This document shows positions 1-12,415 of a stretch of DNA of 64,000 bases, one piece after another. A program made the position numbers and the translations under genes. The stretch lies in contig OX419762.1 in NCBI GenBank assembly GCA_948567375.1, positions 49,705,034 to 49,769,033 of the forward strand, read 5' to 3'. Each line of letters starts with the position of its first letter. The stretch's first letter is position 1. Source of the stretch: Lunularia cruciata (Eukaryota > Streptophyta > Marchantiopsida > Lunulariales > Lunulariaceae). The notes under the pieces are model-generated. The model searched no databases. It was not told the DNA's origin and saw only the letters and a list, made by a program, of their open reading frames with translations.

Positions 1-2479
1 CATATCTCCTACTTCTTCTACCAGATCCAGCAATTCTATTTCTTGATCTAAAATTCCACTAGTGGGTAATCTATCTAACTCCTTATCTCCCGACCCTTTC
101 TTCTCTAATATCTCCACATGTAACTCCGAAGACATTTGCACTCCTATGTTATCTACTTCGGGTTTGGCTCTAACATCTTTCTGAAGTTTTTCTATCTCCA
201 ATTTCACTAAGTCTAATCTAATTGAAATATTGTCTTCTACCTCTAAGATTTTCCTATCTACACAAGTCCGGAGACTTATCAGCAGCGCGTTCAAATTGGT
301 ATCTTTTGCCTGTCTTTGCCTTGTCTCCTGTACCAACAACTTCAACTCGTGTAGCCGCGTTTCTTCAATTCAAACACTGGCCTCTGTACTCAGCATCGCG
401 TTCATTCTAAGGACTAACTCCTTCAACGGCTCCAATCGCATCTTCCTTTCTTGCTCTTGATCTGCAAGCCAATCCTCCCTATACATTGCCAACTCTGCTT
501 TGAACTCAGCTTTCACCGTTTCCTTCTCCTTCTCCTTCTGTACAACCTTCTCCTCCTGATTACAAAGTAACTCTCATAATCTCTCTTCTTCCTTATATTG
601 TGCTGCTAACTCTCTTTGCCAGAGTTGCTTCTTCTCCTCTACACTCTCCATCACCCTATCGAGCTCTTGATCCTTTGTTGCTACTCTCGCCATAGCATGG
701 ATAAGTTCTACTCTTGAATCAACAAACTGCTGATTCAAAATCTCGTACTCTACTACTTGCCTTTCCCTTGCTATGTCGCTCTTCTCTACAAGCTCTTCTA
801 GATATCTCACTTCTCTCTTTAGGTCTTCAATTACCTGAGTCCTCACTACTGCCTCCGCTCGTAGTCTTTCTCCTCTCCTCAGGTTATGACTTTCTTCAAC
901 TCCGCGTTCTCTTCTTCTAATCTTGATAACACCTGCAAGACAGTCTTCACTTCTTGACAAGTTGATTTCATCTCCTTCTTCTTGTGCTCCAATTTCACCA
1001 ACAATGGACACACAACCTCCCACAAATACTCGACCCCATCACTTGCTACTACCTCCTCTTGCGTAGCAACTTCTCTTTGTACTTTGTGTTCATCCGATAC
1101 TCGCCTTCTTCTCTGCAGTCTTTGTATCGGAATGGACGCCTCGCTTCCTGAGCTTTCATGCGCTTCTTCTTTCATGTTACTCGGAACTGCATCGCACTTT
1201 GCCTTACATCTCAAGCGGACTCCCCTCTGAACTGTGATCTTCTTCTCTTCGGCCTCAGGTACCTCATCTTCCAACTTCATGTTGTCCTTGGCCTCGGTCT
1301 CTGCCTGCACTTCTTCTTCCTCCTCTGCAACAGCTGGCCCCGATGTCATTTCTCCTCCTTCATCGCTGTTGCTTCTTGTATCTCCACTCTGTAGTGTTAG
1401 CTCGGGCTCCTCATCGTGTTCCAAGTCTTTGGTCTTGGGCTCATCGTCACCTTCCGAGTCTTCATCTTCCAACTCGATCACCACCATGCCTTGCCTCAAG
1501 TTTCCTCTTCTTGTCTTCCGAGGTTTCATCTTGTCTTCGGCTTTGCCGTACCAACTTTGCTTCTTCGATTTTGGAGTACTCACTTCTATCTCCACATTCT
1601 TCCCCATCTTCTTGTAGTACTTGTCGGTGCTTCTGATTTATAGGATGTATTGCTGCTCCTCTATGTCAACTTTCCTTCTCAAATCAGGATGGAAATGCGA
1701 CAACATCCTACAGCGCTCCGCCGAGTTCAACAAATTCAACCCGAGGTAGAAATGAGCTACAAACGGCACGATGTAGTGTCGAGGCGATTTATCCCATAGA
1801 TTTCACACCATTTGTTGCGTTCTCCCATGGAAACACCTTTCCCAATTAATTGGTTCTCTTGCAAACAATTTGTGAAAGAACACTGCTTGGTGTTTCATCA
1901 CATATGTTGTTCTCTTCGGCTTCAGGATTGCCATCAGAGCACTCACAATTCCTCTCTTGATAGGGTCTTTGTAACTCTCCACTTTGTACCCATTTTTTGT
2001 CCGCTATGACAAGAATGCATCCCTCACTTCTTGGGTTTCCTCGGCTATCTCTCCCTTCCCCAAGAACATGGCACCCTGCTCCGTGCTTGCTTCCTTCCCG
2101 AGTACTAACTTCCAATCAGACTCTATCCAGCGAGCCAAATTTCCTCTCTTCCCTTCTTCCTCGGGTCCCTCAAGACACTTGCTCTTGATGATCTCTGTCA
2201 TGAAACCTGGAAAACTCACATTCTAGTTCCATGCCAAGAAGGTCATCCAAATTTGGCTCAAGACTTTGATCCTTGTGATCACATCTAACCTCCAAATCAC
2301 ATGATTTCTCACTATGAATTCGGAGTTCTTCTTTCCTCCCTCCATCTCTCCTGCTTTCTCATTGTCTCTCGGTTTCACTCTTGCGACTTATCCCTTACAC
2401 ACTAGCGCGTCTCCAACTCTATTTCCCTTCCCACGGTCATCTACAAGACAACTTCTCAACGGCAAAGGAAAATTACTCG
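1..2479 (-). pseudogene. A4 LTR-borne coiled-coil protein gene, decayed, 3' end off window
   Basis: The frame starts at a Met near 2479 (MSSNFPLPLRS...), a start conserved in the A1, A2 and A3 copies. The N-terminal domain is readable at 2004-2219 (SDWKLVLGKEAS, FLGKGEIAEETQEVRDAF). A second open stretch at 879-1607 holds a Lys/Arg-rich patch, a long Glu/Asp/Ser region and the start of a coiled coil (LEEENAELKK). A third at 574-1023 continues the coiled coil in another frame. Stops and frameshifts separate them, so this copy is dead. I do not recognise the family: the product looks like a conserved globular N-terminal domain, an acidic linker and a long C-terminal coiled coil. Serine/leucine-rich ORFs on the plus strand here are antisense shadows. 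Confidence 0.7.
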
Positions 2480-2892
2480 ACATTGCTTTGTTGTGAGTTC
2501 AATTTTTATAGAGTTATGCTTTCTTCATCTTTCTTCACTTTGAGTTTCTACCAAGAAATCAAACCTCTTGCATGCACCTATCACTATCAATCATACTTTG
2601 CGCGTATGGGCTGCCGTTTTTTGAACGGTCCCTTCTTGAATTTCTTGCCCCGACAAAAGGTTGTTAGACAGGCTTCACCTCGGGTTGAGCTCCCCTCGAT
2701 ACAAAGACTCTTTACTTCGGGTTGTATGCTGATAGGGCATTTCTGAGTACTTTGCCTTATGACCCAAAGTCACTTTACTTTGGGTTTCATCCCAAGGACT
2801 CTTTTCTTCGCCTTCTTTGGCCATACAGGCACAATCCGACTTCTCTATACACTTCTTCTTTATTTTGAAAAATTAAAATTGTGCGCACCACA
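1..2892 (-). repeat. A4: partial giant LTR of family A (probable 5' LTR)
   Basis: This is one family-A LTR read on the minus strand, cut by the left window edge. Its outer end is at 2892, where the minus strand begins TGTGGTGCGCAC; the same start is seen at 63444, 45501, 19257 and (plus strand) 39226. It abuts reverse-transcriptase sequence of element B1, so A4 inserted into B1 pol. On a minus-strand element the right-hand LTR is the 5' one; its PBS and internal region would lie outside the window. Most of the segment is the LTR-borne coiled-coil gene. CpG sites in the repeated ACCCGAAGT motif are mostly decayed to ACCCAAAGT, which suggests an older copy than A1's 5' LTR. Confidence 0.85.
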
Positions 2893-3857
2893 CAAGACCT
2901 TGATTAGGTGCTCAAAGTGCTTCTCCTTGCTCCCATAGACACAAAAGTCATCAATGAAGTCTCTCACAAATTTTCCAATGAAAGGTTCAAATACCTTGTT
3001 CATGAACCGTAGGAATGTGTCTAGAGCATTGCAAAGCCCAAAAGGCATGACCTTGAAAGCGTAAGTTTCCCAAGGTGTGGTGAATGTGGTGAGTTGTTGA
3101 TGCTTTGGTGCAATCTTGATTTGGTTATATCCTTTATAACCATCTCCAAAATTGTACCTCTCATGACCTGCAACCTCCTCCAAGATCTCATCAATGAATG
3201 GCAAATGGTAGTAGTCCTTCTTCGTAACAACATTGAGCTTCTTGTAATCCACACATACCCAAAGCTTGCCATTCTTTTTCTTCACAATGACAATTGGAGA
3301 CACCCATTTTGAATTCTCTACCTCAAAGATAAATCCAGCCTCCTTGAGCTCATCAATCTCCTCCTTCACGACCAAAGATATTGGTGGGCTAATGTGACAT
3401 TGTTTTTGGCGGATGGTCTTGCATATGACTCCACTTCTATCTTGTGCTCCTCCAAGGTGACTTCCTTCAAATCCTTGTAATTGAAAGCAAAAACATGGAT
3501 GAACCTGCAGAAAATCTCCTCAAATCTCACCTTCTCCTCCTTGGTAACATTTGGGCCATACTTGAGGGTAGCTAACCTTCTCTCTATCTCCTCAAGTGTC
3601 AATGGTGATTTATCAAGGTCCTTCAAAACCTCTGGCTTAGGTGCAAAATCCATAGCACACAAAGAATACGCATCTGAATCAGATTCAAATTCATCCTCCT
3701 CCATGGAAGTTTCCTCTTCCATGCTTGTGTCCCCACCTGAAGCTCCTTCTTCAGAATCTGATTCCCAATAATCAGAAGATGGTGTATCTAAATGTGAAGT
3801 GTTGGTGGTGTTAGTCACAGGAACTGTGACTTGATGGTTTGATGGCCCAATCCTCAA
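2893..3857 (-). pseudogene. pol: B1 protease-RT linker and reverse transcriptase (5' half)
   Basis: Two overlapping frames, 3366-3857 and 2860-3375, cover the acidic protease-RT linker and RT. Readable RT motifs are EEIDELKEAGFIFEVENS, SPIVIVKKKNG, MPFGLCNA and the catalytic FIDDFCVYGS. Differences from B0 include FGDGYKGYNQ for FGDGYSGYNQ and a frameshift just before the RT domain near 3370. The last codons of the 2860-3375 frame are A4 LTR sequence. RNase H and integrase are not present here because of the A4 insertion. Confidence 0.85.
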
Positions 3858-3872
3858 GTACCCTTTGTTCTA

Positions 3873-5629
3873 TCAATCAATTGTGCGTGCTGCTCTCAAC
3901 CATGGCCTCCCAAGAAGTAAGTCAAAGCTTGAATCCTTCAAGACTTGGAAAGTCATGAGATTTTGAACTCCCATAATTGAAACTACCACTTTATCCATCA
4001 CCCCTATTGGTCGAACTTGTTGCTTGTTTGCCATACTCACCACAAATGTTGAAGGTCTTGAGGGTATCATACCCAACTTCTTCATCAACCTTTTTGACAT
4101 AGCATTTACTATTGATCCTCCATCAACCAATGCATCCTTGATGTTACGACCATTCACTCTCACATCAATCTTGGAGGCATATTCACAAGCCTCCCATGGT
4201 GTTGGCTTGGCATCCACCACCCCCATTGATACTGAAGTTTTTACCTTTTTCTTCCTCTTGCTCCCTATAGAACTCAAACCACCTCTAAGCTCCTTTCTCA
4301 AGGTAGGGTTCAAAGCAATCAATTGGCCTACTATGATGTTAACCTTGTGACTACCAACATCCTCCAACACATTGTAGTTCGATTGTTGCTTTAAGATCAA
4401 GAAGTCCTCCATCCCCAACTTCTTCCTTGGAGTCTTTGTTGTTGATGGTGTTGAGATGCAAGTGCTCCTAGTAGACATAGGAGTACCCTTGCTTGGAGTA
4501 AATCCTTGAGAAGAGTGATCATCCTCTGCAAAACAAGCTCTCTTCTTCTCTTGTGCCAAAAGCTCCAAATTAAGACCCTTGGAGTTTGAGCACTCTCCCT
4601 TCTCATACTTGCTCTCAACCACATCTATGGATGCTATCTCCTTACCTTTGTTTGGATTAGGAGCCACTTGGGTTTCACTATCTCCCTCTTTCCCTCTATT
4701 GGCTCCCTCATAACCCCTTCCTCCATGGTAAGTGGAATTTGGGCAATTCCTTTGGATATGGCCTCTTCCTCCACAACCAAAACAATTTCTATTATTGAAA
4801 TTGTTGGCTTGTTGGCCTCCTCTATATGGATAGTTTCCATAATTCCTAGGCCCTCTCCCTACATTCTGATCTACCTTACTCTTCTCCCATAGTTAGTTGC
4901 ACCACATTGATCTTGAGATCCACAAGTTGTTCTATGATGGTTTGAAGTGGATCTTTTGGTAGAGGTGCAAGAACTGGAGCAACTATTACTTGTGGTGCAA
5001 CCCTTGCCACCAAAGTATCAGAAGTTTCACCATACGTGTAGCCTTGAGGAGGATGCACAACCTCCTTCACCACCAAATCACTCTCATCCCCTTCCAAACT
5101 CTCCTCCATACGAATTGCGATCTTGATAGCTTCAACCTTAGAAGAAGGTTTCTCATATCTCACCTTGCTTCTAATTTGTGGTCTCAACCCTCCTACAAAA
5201 TTCTTGGTGAGCATGGCCCTATGCCAATCATTGTGGTCTCCACATCATCCCCACCCTTCTTCAACACTATGCGGAATTTGGACTCTAACTTTTCCACTCT
5301 TTCCACATAGACTCTCACTTTCTCTTCATCTCCTTGCTTGAGAAATGTAACCTCACTCATCAATCTCTCATAACTCTCATCAAGAAGAAAGTTCTCAATG
5401 AGTGCTAAAGTCAAAGTCTCCCAAGACTCCTCTTCCCTATCTCTCCTCTCTCTCTTTTGGTATTCTGACTCGTATTATGTAAGTGTTGCATCCTCAAAAA
5501 AATTGGTAATAATGAGGCCCACTCATTCTTCCTCCTCTCATTGTTTCCTATGCAAGTTCTCTTGAAGTCTCGCACAAAGGCGTCCATATCTTTTCCATTC
5601 TTGCCAGAGAAAACCGGAAGTTTCCCCAT
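3873..5629 (-). pseudogene. gag-pro: B1 gag-protease, frameshifted
   Basis: The gag start is the ATG at 5627-5629 (MGKLPVFSGKNGKD); this ATG is ATA in B0. Gag is readable in pieces at 5411-5629, 5193-5414 and 4876-5214 with a frame change between each. A glycine-rich zinc-knuckle region lies near 4700-4800, degraded in reading frame. The protease is in the 3873-4667 frame with DGGS in place of the usual D-S/T-G motif, followed by LLLGRPWLRAA. It ends in a stop just before the linker ORF, one more break than in B0. Confidence 0.8.
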
Positions 5630-5861
5630 CTTAACCTCTCACTATCTTTCTTTCTCTCAAATTTAATTTTCTTTTCTTTTCTCTCACTCCAAAACTAATA
5701 GAGTATATACATGACTAACACCAGTTGAGAGTAATCCACCCTAGGGAACACAAAAGGCTCATGTTGCTCTAAGATTTCTATAGCAACATCAAATCCTAGA
5801 GTGCATATTAATCGAACCCTTGTGGATAGTTTATCCATAAGTTGAAAGATTATCTCTATCA

Positions 5862-6400
5862 CTAATCTTGAGAACTAGCTGATGAAGGTGGTAGTATTTC
5901 TGGAGCTGTACTAAGACTCTCTCCACGATCCTTCACTAAAGTCTCCAAAAGTGCTTTTACTCCACTACATTCATATCCTTTTGGAAGTCCTTCAACTCCA
6001 CAAACCTCACTAAACTCCTTGGTCTTAGATCTTCTCCCTCCCAATCTTGGTGAAGAAGGTCCAACATGCAAACCCAAGTCAAGTAAGCCTCTCCTTTCCC
6101 TCAATCTCTTGCTCTAAAAGGTCAGTGTACATGAACGTGCCTTATGTCCCTTCTCTCCACATAGAAAGCACTTAGACTCACTCTTTCCTCCAAGTGTAGG
6201 TTTTTGGATCCTCTCAACACTCTCTTCAAATTCTATTGTAAACTCTCTTTTCCTCAAATCCACCCCCTAAAATCACCTCAAACTCTTGGAAAACTTTGCA
6301 TAGTCTCAATTTCCATGCTTGGTGACCCTCCATGTTCCCAAGATGAATCTAAACACTCAAACATGCTTTTTGTTGCTCTCAAACCTCTCAATTTGTCTGT
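5862..6400 (-). pseudogene. B1 pre-gag zinc-knuckle ORF, decayed
   Basis: The C-terminal 80 codons (5862-6104) remain open and match the B0 pre-gag ORF at 48766-49263 almost residue for residue (LLDLGLHVGPSSPRLGGRRS, CGVEGLPKGYECSGVK). The upstream CCHC part, near 6130-6200, is in a different frame. Presence in B1, B0 and B2 at the same place between LTR and gag argues that the ORF is a standing component of the family. Confidence 0.65.
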
Positions 6401-7110
6401 GACAGCCCTCCAAAATTTTTCACACGTGATCACAACTCTAGGATGTCTCCCTCTGCAAAATGTCAGATCTTTTCATTGAGCAATTTGGCCTAGAGACCTT
6501 TCTATTCAGCACACATATTTCAGATTTGGTCTGAAAACCACCCCCTCACTCCAAAAACTCATAACTCCTTGCTCAAGAATGATCTCTCTCTAATATTTTG
6601 TGTCAGCAGGTAGGATATAATGTACTGAATTCTCTTGAGAATTTTCAGAACAATTCACTAAAAATTAAAGAAATGGCAGACTCTCTACAATTTTCCAAAG
6701 AGCATGCAGTTGCGGGAGCAGTTTACCCTATCAACTTTCAAAAACTCTAACCCAATGCGCATAATAGCTCTCACAATAATTCCAAGAATGCTAACTGAAA
6801 GATAATCCAAGATATCATGTTTAGAAATTTCAAGTTCAAATTTCAAACTTTAGATTTTGCCAAAAATCACCTTAATCCCCAAAATCTGCGATCCACCTCA
6901 CACAATCTCTCCAAATCCTCTCATGTGTACAAGATGTACAAAATCACTTCAAAGACATCATAATGAACTACAGGGTATACAAATGGATCTTGGTTCTCTA
7001 ACATAAGTTCAGCCCTCTCCTCTTCTAATGTTCTCTCCAAGTGAGCTCTCATAGCCTCCTTCTACCTAATGTAGAATTGAACACGGAACATTATCTTGCC
7101 TTCTAGAGAG
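6401..7110 (-). other. B1 untranslated leader
   Basis: This 0.7 kb stretch between the PBS and the pre-gag ORF aligns with 47960-48760 of B0. I see no convincing coding region in it. Confidence 0.6.
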
Positions 7111-7128
7111 GTCTCGGCAACGGAACCA
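7111..7128 (-). other. B1 primer-binding site (tRNA-Glu type)
   Basis: On the minus strand this reads TGGTTCCGTTGCCGAGAC, 4 nt inside the LTR. It fits the 3' end of plant tRNA-Glu (stem beginning TCCGTTG) with one mismatch. The tRNA assignment is from memory of the tRNA sequence. Confidence 0.7.
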
Positions 7129-7132
7129 AAAA

Positions 7133-7799
7133 TGTGAGCCGGCCTGTCTCTCACTCAGGATGAACCTCTGATGACTATTATGGTAGCGCACCATGGACTA
7201 AGTAGGCAAGGAACCCAACTCCATCATACTCCTCCAAGGCTAACACTCCAAGACTCAAGACATTGCTCACAAGAGAATTCAATGAGAGAGAGATAGTTGC
7301 AAACGAAAGGATGATGAGTAACTCCTCACCCCTTGTTTATATACTTGTGAAATAGTTACGTGCCAAAGTTACTAAACAACTCAAGTTACTAGACTAAAAG
7401 TCAAGTAAAGTCAAAAAGTAGAAAGGAATATCCATTCACATGGGCATATTCCCCTCAGCATGTGGTCTTATCTTGACCCAACCACTAAGTCAAGGATTCC
7501 TTCACATGGGCTATCCTTGGACTAAAGAAGAATCCAAAACAAAAAGGCTTGCGGGCCCAAGAGTTCTCAACTCTTTCCTCAAAGCCAAACACCTAGGAAT
7601 AATACCAAGTCAACACACTAAAATCTAAAATAATGGTGCTCATCTTTTCTACTTCCCCTCTATCTTAGCTATGACTAACTTTAGCTAACCATGACTAATA
7701 TAGAACCATCCTTTATCTCTATATAAATAATATCTCTTAAGTACTTGTAGTACCAAGCTAAATATCACAATACCACACAGATGCACAAATGGGTGTTAC
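7133..7799 (-). repeat. B1 5' LTR
   Basis: About 667 bp, minus orientation; on the plus strand it runs from TGTGAGCCGGCC to GGGTGTTAC. It matches the B0 LTRs throughout, including a TATATAAAC promoter box near 7338-7346. The terminal base of the TGTAACACC end is altered (TTACT instead of TTACA). Its right neighbour is the gag of element D. Confidence 0.9.
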
Positions 7800-8606
7800 T
7801 GTCCGCACTCCTTGGTAGTTCTGGCTCAAACATAGGAATAACTCCACCATGGGGTCAAACCTCGGTACCACACCACCTCTTGCAGCAATACCTCCACTCG
7901 TGGTAATACTATCTCCAGCCAGTGCACCTCCACTAGCTCCACCAACACTACTCGAACTAGAACTCGTAGGTACACCCGATCTACTCTTGGCCACCGAGTT
8001 TGAAGTGATAGAGATACAGTTTGGAGACCTATATTGTCTCCATAACTCAATCTCCTCCAAATGAGCTCTCTTGAACTCATGGTAGTCATCCGTCGGTGGA
8101 CCCTCCAAGTGTTGAAACAACCCCTTCCATGCCATGAAGGGTATGAACAAAGTCGGGCTCCACATCTGCTGCAGATCATACCAACTATCAAAATCTTGGA
8201 TAAAGTCATCCAACTCAATGGTACCCATTATACCAGAGTAACGCCTATGGCACTTGGAGGCTCCATGAATCTCTTCCATGTCCCACAACAACGTTGTGGA
8301 CACACCAAGTGCACTCTCAACTGAATCAGCTCCTATGTTGAACTCCAACTCAGAGTCAATCTCCTCTCTCACTGAGACCTGAGATACAAGTTGATACCGA
8401 GTGCCCATCCGAGTTAACCCATTGTGTACTGCGGGGCTATCTCCTTTGGAATCCCCAAAGAACTCCGTCGAGACAAAGTAACCACAACTGCACCTGCAAC
8501 CACAAACTACAATAACAAGTACCCCACCAAGTGCCACCACCAACCGAGCACCACCAAATGCCAACACCAACCAAGCACCACCAAGTGCCAAAACTAACAA
8601 AAACAC
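7800..8606 (-). pseudogene. gag: D gag fragment
   Basis: An open minus-strand frame of 282 codons (its last 21 lie in the B1 LTR) contains a Ty3/gypsy Gag-like segment: TIELDDFIQDFDSWYDLQ, IPFMAWKGLFQHLEG, DDYHEFKRAHLEEIELW, then a Ser/Gly/Ala-rich tail. The N-terminal 60 residues are low-complexity, translated from a GGTGG-rich minisatellite, and probably not true coding; the Met in MGTRYQLV is a better start. The frame is cut by the B1 insertion at 7799, so no zinc knuckle, protease or pol is visible. Confidence 0.6.
8515..8600. repeat. Short imperfect tandem repeat
   Basis: About three copies of a 26-28 bp unit built on CCACCAAGTGCCA and CACCAACC follow each other here, at the 5' edge of the D gag reading frame. 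The array explains the Gly/Val/Leu-rich start of the ORF. Confidence 0.6.
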
Positions 8607-8926
8607 TATCCACTAATGTAACTCTAACCGAGACAACTACACTAGGGGCAAGGGCGACCTGTAACATGCCATCACAACACACATTCTAACGATTTATAGG
8701 TCATCACTTCCTACCTCACCGGAGAGAAACAAAGATAGTCTGACTGGTCATCACTCCAACCTCACTATCAAGAGCACACCAGAGCACCAACGCTCAAAAT
8801 TCAGGGCACCTCACACAAACACGGTGCACAAACAAGAAGTAAAGAATGGAGGAGGTCCAATCACAAGAATGCTAAACAACAACCCTCCATCTCATAAATC
8901 AACACAAGACCGACTTTGCCACCATT

Positions 8927-9806
8927 TGGCATTTGATATAATTTGAGTATCTATCTACTTCCTAGCTACGAGGATCACCGAGGATCAGTTTCAAGTTCTT
9001 TTTGCCAAAATCTGATGCAACTCCTTCACAAAATCTGATGTAAAATCTGACATAAATATGATGTAAAATCTGATGTAAACCCCTAAAAATGGCTGACCAC
9101 TAAATCCTCAGCTAACTCTTCACTTGAGCCCAACTCCACCTTCAATTTCAGTTTTGAGCTCAACTTGTAACAAATTGGTCTTGAGCTCAAAATCACAACT
9201 ACCGCTTGAAAATTGCTTGTTCCTTGGCTCCAAATTTTTTCAGCACTTCCGCACACACACTCTCTCAAGGAAATCTGAACTATGCAATCGAGGCACCACG
9301 ATCCACCTAGCTTGGAGATACCACCAACACTTGTAGTTCATGCACCCAATTTCCCCCTGACTCACTTCTTTGATGTAATCAGATTGTTTACCACTAGAAT
9401 CAATCAAACTCAGATCAATACTTGATTTGATCCTCAACAACTTGCCAACAACAAGGCACTGATTACAGTCAAGCCACACCCACTCTAGCTAAGAGACTCC
9501 AAGTGACGCTTGCCAGCTTTCTGTCCACTCTAGCCAGGAACTCAAAGGCTCAACATTAGGGAATTGAGCTCTCTAGAGCTGCACTTCTAGGGTATACCCT
9601 GATTTCCACCTAGGTCTCCTCCCAACGGTCCCGCTGATGGCACACCCAATGGTGCGGATGGTGCAAGTGACGGTGGGCCCGCCATGAAGTCAGTACCCTA
9701 AACTTGAAATTTGACCATTGAAAAGTAGTCTATGAGTAACTACCAAAATGCCCCTAACTACTATCACTGGAAGTCTAGTGTCTGAGCATCTAGATGGGAC
9801 ACTACA
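8927..9806 (-). repeat. D 5' LTR (tentative)
   Basis: The segment between the D gag leader and element E begins TGGCATTTGATATA and ends GGGACACTACA on the plus strand, giving TG...CA ends and about 880 bp. Just inside it, at about 8913-8924, is a sequence resembling a decayed initiator tRNA-Met PBS with about four mismatches in twelve. No partner LTR is in the window, so the limits are a guess. Internally it has short repeats of AAAATCTGATGT near 9000-9080. Confidence 0.35.
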
Positions 9807-10720
9807 AATGGCATGGCAATTAGCAACTAGACCACATTACTCTTGATGACATTTTGGATGTGAGCATTAGTCTCAAACGGTGGTAGTGGTTGATAGGTCA
9901 TCTATGGTAGTGGTGAAACTTGTAAGACAACCCAAAGCTCTTTTACCCATACTTATGAGTTTTCTAGGCTTCTAAGCTATTCAAGAAGGAGGTCTTGGAC
10001 TTGTTTGGGGCTCACAATTACAACAATTGGTGGAGCCCAATATTGATGAAAGGGAGTGTGCAATGGGTTTTTGTATCGGTATTACCATTGTTATAGTAGT
10101 ATCAAAGGCATTTAGGTATCAAGTGGTAGGTCAAGCTATGGATCTAAATTTTTTGGATTCTGAGCCTTAGTTGGCAAAGCAATGTCGAATGCATTTGATT
10201 GGCATCACCACTTGGACACTTGTGAGCTTTGTGCTTATTGAGATGATTCAAGCACATTCTAGGGGTGATGGACCAAGTGGGTAGGGTATTCTTAGGACTC
10301 AACTAGTAGCTAGTAGTGAGAGTGGTCTACTTTGGGCCCATCTAGGTGAGCATGTTCTACTTGGGTTACACCCTTGGTCTACTTGGGATGCAATTAGAGG
10401 ATGTATGGAGCTTGCAGCCATAGCAAAGTGAGTTTTCCACACTGAGGTTGTGGATTTTAGTGGTTGAAGGCATGATATTACTACTCCCAAGGTCCTGGAT
10501 ATAGCAGCCAATTAGACCATCTTCCACTCCATCAATTATAGAGGATACTTGGGAGCCAAACATTAGACCTAAGCTTACTAGAGGAGAAAGATGGAGAGTT
10601 TGGAGGTTCTTGAGGAGCTACACAAGTTGTTTTACCTTCAATATGAAGGAATTGGGTGCTTTGAAAGACATGGTATTTGGATTGAGCTTACTAGTTATAC
10701 ACTAGTATATTGACATCCCT
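9807..10720 (+). other. Unassigned decayed sequence upstream of E pol
   Basis: No convincing ORF. By position it should be the gag-protease part of element E, but I could not recognise a knuckle or protease motif. Confidence 0.3.
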
Positions 10721-11453
10721 AAAGATATAATGACATGGAGAGAGCATTGATTCAAAGCCAGAGTATAGACTTTTCTGAGGCTAGTTTGGTGGAGATTTCC
10801 CATTGAGAGTATGCTTTAGCTATAGTGATGCCAACCAAGAAGGATATACATGGCAACTACAAAGATAGGAGGATGTGTGAAGATTATTGTCCTATCAATT
10901 GATAAACTAGGGCTGATCAATATGCCATGTTTACACCGAAGGAGTTCTTTGATCCAATTGGGCATCCAAAGTTCTTCAATACTTTGTATCTTCATATAGG
11001 ATATCATTAGTTGCAAATCAAGGAGGAGGACAAGTCCAAGACAAAATTTTGGACTGTTAATCCTCATGATAAGTATGGATTATATCAATGGAGGTTTTTA
11101 CTATTTTGCTTAAGAATGCTTCTGTTGAGTTCCAGAGGATCATAAACAAGATCATAATAAGATTGGATTTCACTTAATACTATATTGATGACATTTTGGT
11201 CTATAGTACTACTATAGAAGAGCATGAGCAATATTTGTTGGGGTTGTTTGAGAGGTTGAGATCTCATGGACTCAAATTACATCCTAGGAAGTGCGGATTC
11301 TTCCACATGTAGGTTGAGTATTTGGGTCACACTATCTGCCCTAAAGGACTTGGTGTTTAGCAAACCAAGGTAGAGGTTATTGCACATATTTTTTTGGCCT
11401 AAAAATGTGAGTAGATGCAAGCATTTCTTGGGTTGGAAAACTTCTATCACAAT
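10721..11453 (+). pseudogene. pol: E: heavily decayed Ty3/gypsy reverse transcriptase
   Basis: Conceptual translation with several stops gives the RT landmarks in order: a start like ALAIVMPTKKDIHGNYKDRR followed by MCEDYCPIN, then TLYLHIGYH and LQIKEEDKSKT, the catalytic block YYIDDILVYS near 11176-11208, LHPRKCGFFH, EYLGHTI and a final MQAFLGLENFY. The GNYKDRRMC and NPHDKYGLYQW segments differ from the other families here, so this is a distinct lineage. It joins B2 at about 11454 without visible LTR. Confidence 0.7.
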
Positions 11454-11989
11454 ATGAAATTATTGTGAGAGCTACCATGCACATTGAGCTAGAATTTTTG
11501 AAAGTTGATAGGGTAAACTGTTCTCGCAACTTCATGCTCTTGGGAAAATTGTACATAGTCTACCATTTCTTCAATTTTTAGTGGATTATTCTAAAAATTT
11601 CCAAGAGAATTCAGTGCATTGTATCCTACATTTTGGCATAGAAATTAGAGATAGATTGGCAAAGAGTTATAAGTTAGTAAAGTGAAGGGAGTGGTTTTTA
11701 GATCAAATCTGAAATAATGTGTGTTGAATAGAAAAGTGCCTAGGCCAAATAGCTAAACAAAAATATCTAAAATTTTGCAAGGAGTGACATCCTGGAGTTT
11801 TTATCAAGTGTGTAAACTTTCAAGGGATTGTGACATAGCAGTTGAGAGATTTGAGTGGCATTGAGGAAGGGTCAATTCTGCGGAGTTGAGATCTCACGCA
11901 CGAGGAGTGTGAAAGCAACAAAAAAACATGTTTGAGTGTTTGGACTCATCTTGGGAACATGAAGGGTCACCAAGAGTCAAAATTGAGGG

Positions 11990-12415
11990 TTTGCAAGGTT
12001 CCCCAAGGGTTTGAGGTGATTGTAGTGGTTGATTTGAGGAAAAGAGATTTTTAGAAAAGAATTTGAAGAGAGTGTTGAGAGGATCCAAAAAACTACACCA
12101 CTTGGGGAAAAGAGTGAGTCTAACTTTCTTTTATGTGGAAAGAATGGACATAAGGCAAGTTCATGTCCATTGACCTTTGAGAGCAAGAGATTGAGGGAAA
12201 GGAGATGCTTACTTGACTTGGTTTTGTGTGGGATTGGGAGGAAGAAGATCTAAGACCATGGAGTTGTGTGAAGTTTGTGGAGTGGAACAACTTCCAAAAG
12301 ACATGAATGTAGTGGAGTAAGAGAATTTTTGGAAAATTTGGTGAAAGATTTTGGAGAAAGTCTTAGTATAGCTATAGAACTACTACTACCTTCATCAGCT
12401 AGTTCTCAAGATTAA
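11990..12415 (+). pseudogene. B2 pre-gag zinc-knuckle ORF, decayed
   Basis: Reads like the B0 ORF in broken frames: KVPQGFEVIV near the start, then an NFLLCGKNGHKASSCP block around 12120-12175 in which the first knuckle Cys (CFLC in B0) is Phe or Leu, then the CGVEQLPKD segment and PSSASSQD at 12390-12415. A deletion removes the segment between LLDL and GRRS. Confidence 0.6.

Larger units (their letters stand above)
2893..7799 (-). mobile_element. B1: Ty3/gypsy element of family B, truncated by A4
   Basis: Minus-strand copy of family B. From right to left it shows a 5' LTR (7133-7799), a tRNA-Glu-type PBS, a leader with the remains of the pre-gag zinc-knuckle ORF, gag with CCHC knuckle, protease and the first half of reverse transcriptase. 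RT stops at 2893 where the A4 LTR begins; the remainder should lie left of A4, outside the window. B1 sits in the gag of element D. Unlike B0 it has an uninterrupted protease-RT junction (about 3550-3620), so the B0 arrangement is derived. Confidence 0.9.

Noticed and set aside
7440-7628. A 62-codon ORF (GFLHMGYPWTKEESKTKRLA) repeated at 17192, 34335, 47405 and 54714
   Set aside because: It lies antisense in the family-B LTR and recurs because the LTRs are homologous. No sign it is expressed or selected.
8906-8930. Initiator tRNA-Met PBS for element D
   Set aside because: About four mismatches in twelve; listed only as a hint in the tentative D LTR entry.
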